64,000 nt of DNA from Methylococcaceae bacterium (GCA_016715325.1 JADKAL010000014.1:124001-188000); one strand, 5' to 3'; positions 8,792 through 18,935 are shown, counted from the stretch's first letter. The notes: generated from the letters alone by a model not told the origin. Program-made: numbers and translations.

Positions 8792-9838
8792 TCAGCATAT
8801 CCTGGGTAACTGTTCGCCGCTCAGTAAATCCAAAACGCGGTTAACGCCCGTCACAGATTTTATTGTAACAATCCCTTTCGGATAAGCGGATTTCACCTTG
8901 CCGACTAAGACCGCTCTGCGGCCTAAAGCGTGATGTGCAAGCACCTTTAATGCCGCCTCAGTCTCTGAAGCCGGCACAAACAGCACGAAACAACCTTCAT
9001 TCGCGATATAAAGCGGGTCGAAACCCAATATTTCACAGGCGCTACCGACATCGCTTAGTATGGGAATTGCAGACTCATCGATTTCGATATGAAGACTAGA
9101 CGCCGATGCCAATTCTATTAAACCGCTCGCCAATCCGCCGCGCGTAAGGTCGCGCAGGCAGTGGATTTCAATACCGGCTTGGATTAATCCTTGTACTAAT
9201 CCTGAAAGATCGGCGCAGTCGCTGACGATATTGTGTTCGAAGTCCATGCCTTCGCGTTCCAGCATAATAGCTATACCGTGGCGGGCTATATCGCTGTTGA
9301 TAATAACGCTGTCGCCGATTTCGATTCGGGAGGACGAAATATTAACATTTTCATCGACAATACCTATTCCTGCAGTGTTGATGTAAATGCCGTCCCCGCT
9401 GTCATGATCGACGACTTTGGTGTCGCCGGTCACAATTTGCACACCCGCTTGTTGCGCAGTTGCTTGCATTGATTGCAGGATACGTTTCAAGTCTTCTATC
9501 GGAAAGCCTTCTTCAATAATCAACGAACAGGTTAGGTATAAAGGTTTCGCGCCGCTCATCGCCAAATCGTTTAAGGTTCCGCACACAGCCAATTTGCCGA
9601 TATCGCCGCCGGGAAAAAATACCGGTTTAACGACATAAGAATCGGTGGTAAAAGCCAATTTCACACCGTTAACCGTAATTACCGCGCTATCTTGTTTTTG
9701 GCTGAGAATGTTATTGTTAAAGATGGGCTGGACTAAATTGTCGAGCAGTTGCTGCATTAATCGCCCGCCGCCGCCATGCGCCATGACGATGTGTTCGTAT
9801 TGCAGCGGCAAAGGGCAATTCAGTTCGAGATCAGCCAT
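8792..9838 (-). CDS. hypE: Hydrogenase maturation protein HypE
   Basis: HypE dehydrates the carbamoyl group received from HypF to a thiocyanate on its C-terminal cysteine, supplying CN for the Fe of [NiFe]-hydrogenase. The family C-terminus PRIC is intact, so the acceptor Cys is present (residue 348). Other hallmarks are [14 protein letters not shown], the [19 protein letters not shown] stretch and [11 protein letters not shown]. An open frame extends 35 codons further upstream to 9943, but that extension lies inside hypD and is not homologous; the start at 9838 ([12 protein letters not shown]) overlaps hypD by eight bases, as expected for coupled translation. Last gene of the hypF-C-D-E operon. 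Confidence 0.95.
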   Translation of the reverse strand: MADLELNCPLPLQYEHIVMAHGGGGRLMQQLLDNLVQPIFNNNILSQKQDSAVITVNGVKLAFTTDSYVVKPVFFPGGDIGKLAVCGTLNDLAMSGAKPLYLTCSLIIEEGFPIEDLKRILQSMQATAQQAGVQIVTGDTKVVDHDSGDGIYINTAGIGIVDENVNISSSRIEIGDSVIINSDIARHGIAIMLEREGMDFEHNIVSDCADLSGLVQGLIQAGIEIHCLRDLTRGGLASGLIELASASSLHIEIDESAIPILSDVGSACEILGFDPLYIANEGCFVLFVPASETEAALKVLAHHALGRRAVLVGKVKSAYPKGIVTIKSVTGVNRVLDLLSGEQLPRIC

Positions 9839-10925
9839 GTTGAGCGCGGCGGTAACGGTAATAAGCAGCGCAAGCGCCTTCGGACGACACCATCGTTGCG
9901 CCCAGCGGCTGCTCCGGTGTACAAGCGTTAGCGAATTCTGCACATTGCGACGGCTTCAACAGCCCTTGTAGAATTTCACCGCTTCGGCAGTTTTTAGGTT
10001 CCTGGGGATTTATTGTCGAGACGGCAAAGCGTAATTCTGCATTCCACTCGTTATATTCACTGGATAATGCCAAACCGCTCGAAGGGATTTCCCCTAAACC
10101 GCGCCAATTTCTATCGACAACCTTGAACACCCGTCGCATCAGTTGTTGGGCCGGTTGATTACCTTGTTCTTTCACGACGCGACGGTATTGATTTTCAACT
10201 TGCCAGCGTTTTTCTTCCAGTTGTTTGATACACAGATACAGCCCCTGCAGAATATCGACAGGCTCAAACCCGGTTATCACAATCGGAACATGATGCTGTT
10301 CGCTGATAGGTCTGTATTCGTGATAACCCATAATCGTACAGACATGACCGGCGCCGAGAAATCCCTGTACCTGATGATTCGGAGAATTAAGCAAAGCCTC
10401 CATAATCGGCGGTACACGCACATGACAAATCAATAACGAGAAATTTTTTAACATCAGTTGCTTGGCTTGATACGCCGCTAAAGCCGTTGTCGGCGCGGTC
10501 GTTTCAAAACCCACGCCGAAAAAGACGATCTGTTTTTCAGGATTTCGTTGCGCAATATCAAGGGCGTCCATCGGAGAATAGACGATTCGAACGTCCGCAC
10601 CCTGTGCTTTTATGCCGAGCAAATCCTGCGTCGATCCGGGTACGCGCAACATATCACCGAATGAGCAGAAAATAACTCCGGGTTGAGCGGCGATTGCGAG
10701 TGCTTTATCGATATAAGCCAGCGGCGTAACGCAAACCGGACAGCCGGGTCCATGAATTAAATCGATTTGGTCAGGCAATAGTTGATCGATGCCGTGCTTA
10801 ATAATGCTATGGGTTTGCCCGCCGCAAACTTCCATAATTCGCCACGGTTGGGTAATAATGCTTTTTATCGCACGGGTAAGTTGGCTTACCGTTTCATGGC
10901 TACGATATTCGGCAAGATATTTCAT
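9831..10925 (-). CDS. hypD: Hydrogenase maturation protein HypD
   Basis: HypD is the [4Fe-4S] scaffold on which, with HypC, the Fe(CN)2CO unit is built. Visible signatures are [16 protein letters not shown] with Cys34, [11 protein letters not shown] with Cys62 and Cys65, [13 protein letters not shown], and C-terminal cysteines in [13 protein letters not shown]. Length (364) is normal. It begins two bases after the hypC stop and overlaps hypE, so hypC, hypD and hypE form one translational unit. No hydrogenase structural gene is in the window. Confidence 0.96.
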   Translation of the reverse strand: MKYLAEYRSHETVSQLTRAIKSIITQPWRIMEVCGGQTHSIIKHGIDQLLPDQIDLIHGPGCPVCVTPLAYIDKALAIAAQPGVIFCSFGDMLRVPGSTQDLLGIKAQGADVRIVYSPMDALDIAQRNPEKQIVFFGVGFETTAPTTALAAYQAKQLMLKNFSLLICHVRVPPIMEALLNSPNHQVQGFLGAGHVCTIMGYHEYRPISEQHHVPIVITGFEPVDILQGLYLCIKQLEEKRWQVENQYRRVVKEQGNQPAQQLMRRVFKVVDRNWRGLGEIPSSGLALSSEYNEWNAELRFAVSTINPQEPKNCRSGEILQGLLKPSQCAEFANACTPEQPLGATMVSSEGACAAYYRYRRAQHG

Positions 10926-10927
10926 TA

Positions 10928-11167
10928 TTAATTTTCGAATGCCGATAAATCGTCAAACGCTTGTAAACTTGCCGAAGCATCCTCTTCATTGAGAACGGAA
11001 AGCGCAAATCCGGCATGTACGATCACATAATCGCCGATTTTGGCCTCAGGCACATAGGCTAAACTGACTTCCTTACCGATACCGGAAAAGTCGACCTTAC
11101 CTTTCCGTGTTAAAGGATCGGCGGACTCTTGAATAGTTATAATTTGTCCGGGGATTGCTAAGCACAT
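10928..11167 (-). CDS. hypC: Hydrogenase maturation chaperone HypC
   Basis: A small (79 residue) HypC/HybG/HupF protein. It starts with MCLAIPGQI, in which Cys2, exposed after removal of Met, binds the Fe precursor and contacts HypD and the hydrogenase large subunit. The conserved [14 protein letters not shown] core follows. It lies between hypF and hypD with only three and two bases of spacing. It could equally serve as HybG for a second hydrogenase, but only one copy is seen. Confidence 0.95.
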   Translation of the reverse strand: MCLAIPGQIITIQESADPLTRKGKVDFSGIGKEVSLAYVPEAKIGDYVIVHAGFALSVLNEEDASASLQAFDDLSAFEN

Positions 11168-11170
11168 ACG

Positions 11171-13540
11171 CTAATGTCCAAGATAGTTGGCGGCAACTAA
11201 TTGACCGAGAGCCAGCCCGCCGTCGTTAGGCGGTATTTTCTCATGGCAGTATACGGTAAATCCGGCATTTTTTAATGAATTGACGGCTTTTTCAACCAAT
11301 AGCGCATTTTGAAAACAGCCGCCGCTTAATACGATAGTCTTTTGCTCAGCCAATTTTGCGACGCATAACATCATTTCCGCTAAGGTATTATGAAATTTCG
11401 CTGCAATTAAGGCCGGAGAGAAACCTAAACGCCGGTCTTCCACTATTTGCTCAAAAGTTTCTTGCCAATCGACAACGATCGATTTCCCGGTATTTAGATT
11501 AAACGGATAGAACCGGTCGGTTACACAGCATGAAGCCGTGTTTTCGATCATCATCGCTGCTTGTCCTTCATACCCGTTAATTGGACATAGCCCTAATAGA
11601 CTGGCTACCGCATCGAATAAACGCCCTGCACTCGTCGTTTGCGGACAGTTTATTAGTTTTTTTATAGCGCTTTTTAACAAAGTTAATTCTTCTGCTGTGA
11701 ACCCTAAATCGGAGATATTGAACACGTTGTCGTTATAAATACCGTAGAGTAGACCCAATGCTGCACGTCTGGGTTCCATAATCGCTTTGGTTCCGCCGGG
11801 TAATACAAACGACCGCAAATGTCCGAAGCGTTGATAACCTTGCGCAGTAATCAGCAAAAACTCGCCGCCCCATAGCGTTTGGTCGTCGCCTAAACCGGAA
11901 CCGTCCCAAACAATCCCCAAGACCGGCGGTTCCAAACGGTGTTCCGCCATACAGGCTAAAGCATGGGCATAATGATGTTGTACGGCTGTTTTAATGCCAG
12001 GTAAAATTTTCAGCAGAGTGACTGCTGACATAACCCGGATGCAAATCGCGCATGACTCGCTCGGTTTTCTTGATTTGATAGAGCTGCTGCAAATCCGCCA
12101 GGGTATTTTGATACTGTTGTTGTGACGCTTCACTGTCCAAATCGCCCAAGTGCTGACTTAAGATGGCATGATTATCCTGACAGACTGCAACCGTGTTTTT
12201 TAATTGCCCGCCGACGGCAATCGTATCGGATAAGTCCCCGGTATTTAATGAAATAGGGAGCGAAGAATAGCCGCGCGCTCGACGTAATACCGTCGTTTTG
12301 CCGTTAATAGTGCGAACAATCGAGTCATCCAACGGCCGCACAATAGGCCGATTATGTGTCAAAAAGACATCGGCGATGTCTTTTAGCCGATCCAGTGCTT
12401 GTTGGTCGTCGATACAGAGCGGCTCATCTTGCCTATTGCCGCTAGTAACGACCAGCGGTCCATCAAACTCGTGTAATAACAAATGATGTAACGGGGAATA
12501 CGGTAACATGATGCCCAATAGGCTTGTATCGGGCGCGACGGCTTTGCTAACTAAGTTGGGTCCAATGGTTTCTTGTCGTTTTAGCAAAACAATCGGCGCT
12601 GCATAGGATAACAATGTCATCCGTTCTTCTTCACTAATCAAGCACAGTTTGTTCGCGTCTGCTATGCCGGAAACCATGATGGCGAACGGTTTTTTAGGAC
12701 GATGTTTTCGATATCTCAAGCGTTCGATTGCTTTTTCTTGATTAGCATCTACAAGCAATTGAAAGCCGCCGATGCCTTTAAGAGCGATAATTTTACCTTC
12801 TCGCAAGTGATGAATAGCTGCTGTTAATGCCAGTTCTTTCTCCGCTAAAATCCGTCCGGCGCGATCTAAAGATGAAGTTGAGGACCGCACTTCGGACAAG
12901 CAATAGTCTGCGCATGAAAGCGCCTATTTTCAATCGATCCGTAGTCGGCTTCGCATTCGTCGCATGGCTTGAATTCCATCATGCTGGTTCGAACACGGTC
13001 AAAAGGTTGAGAATGTATGATGCTGTAACGCGGACCGCAGTTGCAACAACTGGTAAACGGATACCGGTAGAATCGGCTGCTCCTATCGAAAAGATCGTTC
13101 AGACAATCCGGGCATGTCGCTATGTCGGGTAGCAAAAAAGTAGAGCGCTTACTATCTATAATGCTGGCTTGTATTTGAAAGCCGACATAGTCGGTAAGCG
13201 GTTCTTGGCTTACCGAAAGCGACTGGATTTCTGCAAAAGGCGGTAATCGGTTTTTTAAATCATGAAGAAATTGCGTTTGATTGTCCGGCAACCCTTCAAT
13301 CGAAATACAGACGCCATCGGTCGTGTTGGCAACCCATCCGTTTTGAAAGTGCAGCTTGGCAAGCCTTGACACAAAAGGGCGAAACCCAACGCCCTGAACA
13401 AAACCGCTGACCCGAATGTTTAAATTAACTTTATTGATAACGCTATCGGTCGATTGGTTTAGGGGAATTATAAATTTGGCCTTGTAAAGTTGTAATTCTC
13501 GTTCACCTTTACCCGCTTTTCCCATTATTAAAACAATCAC
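11171..13540 (-). pseudogene. hypF: Carbamoyltransferase HypF, two frameshifts
   Basis: HypF makes the carbamoyl adduct on HypE from carbamoyl phosphate. All parts are present but in three frame segments. Segment one (12866-13540) holds the acylphosphatase domain (RVSGFVQGVGFRPF) and two zinc fingers (CPDC, CCNC, CDEC, CPKC). Segment two (to about 12010) holds the YrdC-like domain (LKGIGGFQLLVDA, SGNRQDEPLC). Segment three (11171 to about 12010) holds the Kae1-like domain (VQHHYAHALACMAEH, GIVWDGSGLGDD, LSGGCFQNALL). One missing base near 12875-12882 would join CGPQLHL to LDRAGRILAE; near 12003-12025 one extra or two missing bases join HPGYVSSH to LPGIKTAVQHH. The longest frame starts with GTG at 13540; ATG at 13525 is an alternative. 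Confidence 0.9.
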
Positions 13541-13857
13541 TCTTTATTTCGATTAAAAAATAATACAAGACCGATGATGCCGATAATCGTCGCGGGTATG
13601 GCAAAAAAGCTACTTTGAGGCTGCTCTGTGTTTTCAGTGCCTCTACGTAGCGCCGGGTCTTTAGATTCGTCGTATTTTTCACCACTTTTGATTAAGAGCG
13701 TGTTTACAGGCGAAAATATCGAATTGCTGCCGTCGTGAAAACCTGTAAATATCCGCGTTATGTCATTTAGACCTGAGTTCGCCGAGACTTGAAAACTTAC
13801 GGCAAGTCCGAACAGAAAAGCGATTCGAATCAAAGTTGTTCTTACGTTTTTTATCAT
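13537..13857 (-). CDS. Small exported protein with C-terminal membrane anchor
   Basis: No family recognised. The ATG at 13857 is chosen because GGAGG lies six bases upstream; the longer frame to 13902 lacks such a site. From there the protein has 106 residues: a signal peptide (IRIAFLFGLAVSFQVSANS), a short polar domain of about 55 residues, and a C-terminal hydrophobic helix (AIPATIIGIIGLVLFF) followed by NRNKE. This signal, stalk and anchor plan recalls sortase-like or PEP-CTERM tails, but there is no PEP motif. Its stop overlaps the GTG start proposed for hypF, so it may head the hyp operon. Confidence 0.6.
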   Translation of the reverse strand: MIKNVRTTLIRIAFLFGLAVSFQVSANSGLNDITRIFTGFHDGSNSIFSPVNTLLIKSGEKYDESKDPALRRGTENTEQPQSSFFAIPATIIGIIGLVLFFNRNKE

Positions 13858-14004
13858 TGATTTCCTCCAGGTAAGTAACCCGTTTTTTTGCATAAAGCGC
13901 ATGAATTTATAATGGCTTTATCCGGGATTGAAGCATTCTTATGACCGAAATTTTAATAGCTATGTACTGCACTCACTATAGGACGAATGATAACAAGATT
14001 CAAT

Positions 14005-15750
14005 TCAGCCTAATGCTTTTGCGGCATCTTCCGTCCGAAAAAAGACCTTGCCCGGCTTAATATCTTCAAGAAAATTTGTTTTTCCCAGTTTATCCAGAAC
14101 CGGTCCTTTGGCTTCTGAAATGTTGAGCGATTTACCGGTGCTTTTTAGCGATTTATTGATAGTTTCCAGTGCTTCCAACGCCGTTGAATCGATATCGCTG
14201 ACTGAGGTAAAAATTAGTACAACATGTTTTATATTCGGCTGCCGGTTTAATTCGTCTGTTAAATAATCCTCGACATAGTTAATATTCGCGTATGTCAGGT
14301 TTTCATCGATTCTAACTAATAGCAAATGATGCCACGTTTCTACAGAATGGCGTTTGATGTTTCGATAATGTTCGGTTTTAGGCACTCTACCTACGACAGC
14401 GATATGAGGTTGACTGGATTTTCGAAGTTGACCGGCCAGAGTAAGCAGGATACCTAACGTGATGCCTTTTTCTATGCCTAAAATCAATACACCGATTAAT
14501 GTCGCTAGTTCGGCAATACCGTCGCCTTGATCGTAATTATACGTGTGCAAGATATGTCTAATACGAACGAGACGAAACACTGCCACGATAATAATGGCCG
14601 AAAGCGCTGCGTTAGGGATGTTGGTAAACCATTGGCTAAAAAAAGAAACGGTTACGCCTAAAATGATTGCAGCGATAATCATCGCCATTTGGGTGCGCGC
14701 CCCTGCCGAAAAGTTAACCATAGTCCGGCTAAATCCCCCGGCAACAGTCATGCCTCCGGACGTAGCGGCTATCAAATTAGCGGCGCCTAATGCAATCAAC
14801 TCTTGATTCGGATTGATTTTTTCACCCCTGAGATTGGCGGTTACTTTCGCAATGGCGATCGTTTCCACATAAGCAATCAACGCTATGAAAGTCGCGCTCG
14901 GAAACAATACGGACCAGTTTTTTAGCGGCGGAAAATTAAAATTAAACGAAGGAAAACCGGATGGAATTTGCCCTACTACAGTAACGCCGTAATCGGACTG
15001 TAAATCGAACCGGGTAACGGCAAGTGTGCCAAGAAAAACGATCAATAACGGCCCGCATTTACTAATAGCGGTTACTATCGTTAAAGGGACTTGAGCTTTC
15101 TTGAGTAAGAAATTGAGCGGCTTTCCAAAAAAAATCAGCAGGATTAACGAAGTTATCGACAGAATCGACGTTGAGTGATTAACACCGTCCAGGTAGAGTT
15201 GATAACAAGTTATATCGAATCCGCATGAGGGTGTTTTTAAACCAGCCATCTGAGGTATTTGGCTGACAATAATGAGTAAAGCCGCGCCGCTAGTGAACCC
15301 TGCTAACACCGGATGGCTAATAAAATTGACCAATCGTCCCATGTTGAAGATTGCCATCGTCAGCATGATACATCCGCACTCAAACGCCAATATCAATGCG
15401 CTTTGCATAGGATTGCCCAGTGCTATCGCATCGGGTGTCGATAATGCCCCGGCAATCATGATCGCCGCGATTGAAACAGGTCCGACGGAGAGGGTGCTGC
15501 TGGTGCCGAGAAATGCATAGATCGCAGTCGGTAAGATACTGGCATACAGCCCCATTTGCGGCGGCAAACCTGCCAAACTAGCGTAAGCTATCCCCTGTGG
15601 AACCAGCAGAATCGCCGTAATAACGCCTGCAAAGATATCGCCGTCGAAATCCCGGCGAGTATAATTTTTCAGCCAATGGAGCTGAGGAAAAAATTGTGTC
15701 ATTAGATAATCGGTGGACTTGAAATCAAGCACACTTATTTTCCTTGTCAT
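14005..15750 (-). CDS. SulP-family anion transporter with STAS domain
   Basis: An inner-membrane SLC26/SulP protein of 581 residues. The sulfate transporter signature region LLVPQGIAYASLAGLPPQMG is at about residues 48-67 and is followed by about twelve to fourteen membrane spans up to residue 440. The C-terminal STAS domain includes VVLIFTSVSDIDSTALEALE. Family members carry sulfate, bicarbonate or other anions, often with Na+ or H+; the substrate cannot be read from sequence. The position next to sulfide:quinone oxidoreductase makes a sulfur anion plausible. The start is uncertain: a second Met 16 codons in (MTQFFPQLHW) fits the family better, and neither has a strong ribosome binding site. 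Confidence 0.9.
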   Translation of the reverse strand: MTRKISVLDFKSTDYLMTQFFPQLHWLKNYTRRDFDGDIFAGVITAILLVPQGIAYASLAGLPPQMGLYASILPTAIYAFLGTSSTLSVGPVSIAAIMIAGALSTPDAIALGNPMQSALILAFECGCIMLTMAIFNMGRLVNFISHPVLAGFTSGAALLIIVSQIPQMAGLKTPSCGFDITCYQLYLDGVNHSTSILSITSLILLIFFGKPLNFLLKKAQVPLTIVTAISKCGPLLIVFLGTLAVTRFDLQSDYGVTVVGQIPSGFPSFNFNFPPLKNWSVLFPSATFIALIAYVETIAIAKVTANLRGEKINPNQELIALGAANLIAATSGGMTVAGGFSRTMVNFSAGARTQMAMIIAAIILGVTVSFFSQWFTNIPNAALSAIIIVAVFRLVRIRHILHTYNYDQGDGIAELATLIGVLILGIEKGITLGILLTLAGQLRKSSQPHIAVVGRVPKTEHYRNIKRHSVETWHHLLLVRIDENLTYANINYVEDYLTDELNRQPNIKHVVLIFTSVSDIDSTALEALETINKSLKSTGKSLNISEAKGPVLDKLGKTNFLEDIKPGKVFFRTEDAAKALG

Positions 15751-15797
15751 ATTGTTTAGTTTGGCAAAGCAATGGACTGGTCTAACGTGTTGAATTT

Positions 15798-15827
15798 GCG
15801 AAGCCGGATATGTTTATCTGGCTTCGC
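15798..15827. terminator. Hairpin after sulfide:quinone oxidoreductase
   Basis: Arms of 13 bases (GCGAAGCCGGATA at 15798-15810, TATCTGGCTTCGC at 15815-15827) pair with one mismatch around a TGTT loop. It lies 37 bases past the stop of the minus-strand sqr gene and before the SulP gene. It lacks a T tract, so termination is inferred only from position and stem strength. Confidence 0.45.
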
Positions 15828-15863
15828 ACTTCACCGTGTCGAGCGTTGTGAAAATACTAGCGG

Positions 15864-17114
15864 CTATCCTTCGTTCATAAACTTTTTAGCATAAGATTCT
15901 AAATGAGGAATATCTATCCGATAACCTTTAAGCATTAAATGCCAGTACAACCACGGAAAACCGGTAGTTTTACCCCACCACCAGATGAATCGGTTCTTCC
16001 TTGGATCAAGGAATGGGAAGGACGGTGTTACTTTCCCATCGTAGGAGAATTCGGCCAACATAACGGTATTCAACGATGTCGTTAACGGACAAGAACCGTA
16101 GCCGTCATAACCTTCTGCAATTTGTTTGCTGTTCATTAAGGCAAGAATATTGTCGACAACAACCGGAACCTGCTTACGGACTGCCGCAGCGGTTTTAGCG
16201 TTGGGTGTAGAGGTTGCGTCGCCTAACCCGAAGATATTCCCGTATTTAGCGTGTTGCAGCGTTTTAGGATTAACATCGACCCAACCGGCGGCATTCGCCA
16301 ATGGGCTTTGTTTAATAAAATCCGGTGCGCTTTGCGGCGGCGTGACATGAATCATATCGAACTGTCTCGTCACTTGCTGTTTAGTACCGTCGCTGCCGGT
16401 GACTTCAAATGTTGCTGTTTTATTCGGTCCGTCGATAGCTATTAAATTAGTATTGAAGTTAGTTTTGATACCGTAATCGGCAACGACTTTTAATAACGCC
16501 TTGGCGAAAAAAGGCACACCGAACATGCCGGGACCTGCATTGCAAAATTCGATAGTAAATTTATCCAAAATACCTTTTTTGCGGAAGCGGTCGGCAGCCA
16601 GATACATGATTTTCTGCGGCGCACCGGCGCATTTGATCGGCATGGGCGGTTGGGTGAAAAGCGCCGTACCCGATTGCATTGCTTGAATCGTGGTCGCGGT
16701 ATACTCCACATGATCGACCGAATAATTACTGCAAACATTGTTTTTACCCAGCGTTTCCTTCAAGCCGCTGATTTTGCCCCAATCCAATTGCAATCCCGGA
16801 CAAACGACTAAATAGTCGTAACCGATTTTTTCACCGGAACGCAATGTAATCGTATTTTCATCCGGTTGAAAAGATTCGGCATAATCCTTGAGCCAAGTAA
16901 CGCTCGGATGAATGAGATCTTTTTCATCTTTAGTCGTCTGCTTTAAGGTGTAAGCGCCGCCCCCGATAATAGTAAAACCGGGTTGATAATAATGCTTTTC
17001 GGACGGTTCGATCAAACCGATGGCGATAGACGCATTTTGCCGGCGCATATTGTTGGCGACTGAAACGCCCGCGGCGCCGCCGCCCACGATTAATAAAGTA
17101 AAATGTTGAGACAT
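15864..17114 (-). CDS. sqr: Sulfide:quinone oxidoreductase (FAD-dependent)
   Basis: A membrane-associated flavoprotein that oxidises sulfide to polysulfide or sulfane sulfur and reduces quinone. The N-terminal Rossmann motif is LLIVGGGAAGVSVA. Two conserved redox cysteines are visible, Cys162 in IKCAGAPQKIMYL and Cys342 in GYGSCPLTTS; a second FAD contact is in GNIFGLGDATSTPNAKTAAA. The sequence is of the bacterial/mitochondrial type II-like group rather than flavocytochrome c. No signal peptide is present. The upstream region is unusually long, with a hairpin, a possible sigma-54 promoter and a five-part operator array, listed separately. In other proteobacteria sqr can be activated by the sigma-54 regulator FisR. 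Confidence 0.92.
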   Translation of the reverse strand: MSQHFTLLIVGGGAAGVSVANNMRRQNASIAIGLIEPSEKHYYQPGFTIIGGGAYTLKQTTKDEKDLIHPSVTWLKDYAESFQPDENTITLRSGEKIGYDYLVVCPGLQLDWGKISGLKETLGKNNVCSNYSVDHVEYTATTIQAMQSGTALFTQPPMPIKCAGAPQKIMYLAADRFRKKGILDKFTIEFCNAGPGMFGVPFFAKALLKVVADYGIKTNFNTNLIAIDGPNKTATFEVTGSDGTKQQVTRQFDMIHVTPPQSAPDFIKQSPLANAAGWVDVNPKTLQHAKYGNIFGLGDATSTPNAKTAAAVRKQVPVVVDNILALMNSKQIAEGYDGYGSCPLTTSLNTVMLAEFSYDGKVTPSFPFLDPRKNRFIWWWGKTTGFPWLYWHLMLKGYRIDIPHLESYAKKFMNEG

Positions 17115-17146
17115 GAATCCTCCAAAATTATTTTTATAGTTAGGTA

Positions 17147-17167
17147 GAGGCGCAACATTTGCGCCTC
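17147..17167 (-). promoter_or_regulatory. Perfect hairpin in the sqr 5' leader
   Basis: GAGGCGCAA and TTGCGCCTC, nine bases each, flank a three-base loop, 33 bases upstream of the sqr start codon. On the transcript this would be a very stable stem that could protect the 5' end, attenuate transcription or be part of an operator. Confidence 0.5.
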
Positions 17168-17173
17168 AATCTT

Positions 17174-17187
17174 GCATTTGCGATACC
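17174..17187 (-). promoter_or_regulatory. Possible sigma-54 promoter for sqr
   Basis: Reading the minus strand, GG at 17187-17186 and GC at 17175-17174 are separated by exactly ten bases, with TGCA at the -12 element. The -24 element is poor (AGGTAT rather than TGGCAC), so this is only a candidate. The presence of rpoN in the window and the upstream array make it worth noting. Confidence 0.3.
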
Positions 17188-17686
17188 TTTTTCACCTAAA
17201 AAAAGATAGCAGTCAAATTTTTTCCAAAAAGCCATTGTATTAACCGACCTAAACTTGGGTTTACAAAAATCGCAAACCAATTTGTGAAAGCAACTTTAGA
17301 GAATCATCTACATAGGCATTGTGGATAATAACCGGATTGATTTCAGCATGGCTTCTTTATAGAAGGCGGGTAAACCATTAAATGAACATTAGTCCTTGTG
17401 TCTTGATCGAATAATTGCTAAACATCAATACGTATGACTTTTCGAGTATTTGTCTGAGTAATTGGGTTTAGTATTTCAATAAAAGCAATAGTGATGCCAA
17501 TTATTTAAAGCGGGTGCGATCCTATGGAAATTACTTGCTTTAATAGCTTGAGCAAGTACTTAACGTCATAAATAACTATTAATAATCAGTAGCTTATATT
17601 TTTGTTGAGAATTCAGTAACAATTGAACAAGAGAATTAATACCCTATGTTCGATTGTCGAATTAGCCGGGTAGTAACAAGTTGAAT

Positions 17687-17744
17687 TGTTTCAATTCATA
17701 TGTTTCACTCAAAACATATGTGTTTCAGTGAAACATATGAAACA
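17687..17744. promoter_or_regulatory. Array of TGTTTCA/TGAAACA half-sites
   Basis: Three direct TGTTTCA copies (17687, 17701, 17721) are followed by two inverted TGAAACA copies (17729, 17738). The third and fourth make the perfect 15-base palindrome TGTTTCAGTGAAACA, and the second and fifth lie within 13-base inverted arms (17697-17709 and 17727-17739). Such clustering is typical of enhancer-type operators for bacterial activators. Confidence 0.55.
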
Positions 17745-17859
17745 AGCCTATTTTATATTTTAAATTCCGATTGGTTAAACTACGTCGCCGAAACGGTAAT
17801 CGGTTAAATCTGTTTTTTGATAGACCTGCCGGTTTCATCGTAAAGGTAGCTTGTGTTTT

Positions 17860-17887
17860 GGAGCGACAAACCTAGGTTTGTCGCTCC
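17860..17887. repeat. Perfect 28-base palindrome
   Basis: The sequence from 17860 to 17887 equals its own reverse complement, with half-site GGAGCGACAAACCT. It stands alone between the Slp gene and the operator array and looks like a dispersed palindromic repeat or a terminator for the Slp gene lying upstream on the minus strand. Confidence 0.6.
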
Positions 17888-18010
17888 GCCTATACCACCA
17901 GTCAGAGATTTAACACAACCGGTGAAATTTTCTGTCCTAAATCTTCGAGCAGAGTGCATCGAAGCATAAAATCTTATAGTCAAGCACATGCTTTATTTCG
18001 GAGAGACATC

Positions 18011-18595
18011 TCAGCGTCTATGTCCGTAGTAAGGCCGGTAATATCCGCCCCAGTAATATGGATAGGGTCCGTAAAAACCGCCGTAGGGATAATAGCCTAA
18101 GCCTCCGCCGTAACCAAAACCACCGTATCCTCCGTAATAGGAGTTATAGGTTTGTTCCGGCCATAAATGGATGTTTTTAGCGGCGACTAACGGAAGGCGC
18201 AACGCTTTGTTCCCGACTTTGCGTTCGGTATCGCCGTCAAGAATGCCTGCAACGGTTATCGAAGTGTTTTTGGTATAAACTGCCGGATCGAGAAACTCGG
18301 CGCTTTTAACGACAAACCGGCCTTGGCTTGACTCATCTAAATCCGGACGGCCATAACTGCCGAGTGGATACACCAATATTTGTATAGCGCTGAAGCTGGG
18401 TTCGTTTTCAACTTCCACAATCGTGCCGCCCCAACGCACCGGCGCATTTTTATATTTGTTAAGGTTAGTAACCGCCTCGACGTAACTGAGATCGAATGCG
18501 GGCGGATCTTCAATTTCCCGCGGTAAATTGGAACAAGCGGTCAATATTAAGCAGGCAATCAGTAAATAGTATTTCATGTTCAATATCCGATACAT
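18011..18595 (-). CDS. Slp-family outer-membrane lipoprotein
   Basis: The protein has a lipoprotein signal peptide with lipobox LILTAC, placing the lipidated Cys at about residue 21 from the first Met, and the Slp core (APVRWGGTIVEVEN, then GRFVVKSAEFLDP and ITVAGILDG). Slp lipoproteins sit in the outer membrane and are starvation or stationary-phase inducible in Escherichia coli. Odd here is the C-terminal tail of about 45 residues made almost only of G, Y, P and F, which standard Slp proteins lack or have shorter. A second ATG six codons in (MKYYLLIACL) is an alternative start. Confidence 0.87.
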   Translation of the reverse strand: MYRILNMKYYLLIACLILTACSNLPREIEDPPAFDLSYVEAVTNLNKYKNAPVRWGGTIVEVENEPSFSAIQILVYPLGSYGRPDLDESSQGRFVVKSAEFLDPAVYTKNTSITVAGILDGDTERKVGNKALRLPLVAAKNIHLWPEQTYNSYYGGYGGFGYGGGLGYYPYGGFYGPYPYYWGGYYRPYYGHRR

Positions 18596-18935
18596 TGTTT
18601 ATTTATTTCAAACGCCAAAAATTTATTCTTGTAATAAGTCACTTTTTAAAACCTTAGGCAAATTCAAAACTGAATAATTCAATTCAAACTTTAATTTAAA
18701 CAAAAAACAGGTCTAAGATGTTATTCAATTTCAATTGATTGGGGCTGAATTAATTAAACTTAAACGAAATGATCGATTTTCGCCGATGATTTTTTAGTAT
18801 TGATAAGTTCGATTGGTCTCAGCTTAGTTTTCAACGCATATTCGGTGGATAACCAATTAATGTAAAGGATGCATTATTATGTTCAATGAACGATAGAGCA
18901 CTGTCCTGACGAAATAAAATTTAAACTATACCCCT
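18596..18935. other. AT-rich divergent promoter region
   Basis: The 340 bases between the divergent Slp and TIGR03032-type genes are AT-rich. They must hold both promoters; I see no clear operator or gene. Confidence 0.5.

Larger units (their letters stand above)
17115..18010. other. Long intergenic region upstream of sqr
   Basis: About 900 bases without a supported gene. It holds, from left to right, a leader hairpin (17147-17167), a weak sigma-54-like promoter (about 17174-17187), an AT-rich stretch with nothing clear, the TGTTTCA array (17687-17744), and a perfect 28-base palindrome (17860-17887). Confidence 0.6.

Noticed and set aside
9839..9943. N-terminal extension of HypE
   Set aside because: It lies inside hypD in another frame and is not homologous to HypE; the start at 9838 is normal.
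13537..13857. PEP-CTERM sorting signal in the small exported protein
   Set aside because: The hydrophobic tail and basic end are there, but no PEP motif precedes them.
17804..17989. Minus-strand open frame containing SYLYDETGRSIKKQI
   Set aside because: It spans the 28-base palindrome, and the YD-like words are too short to call an Rhs remnant.
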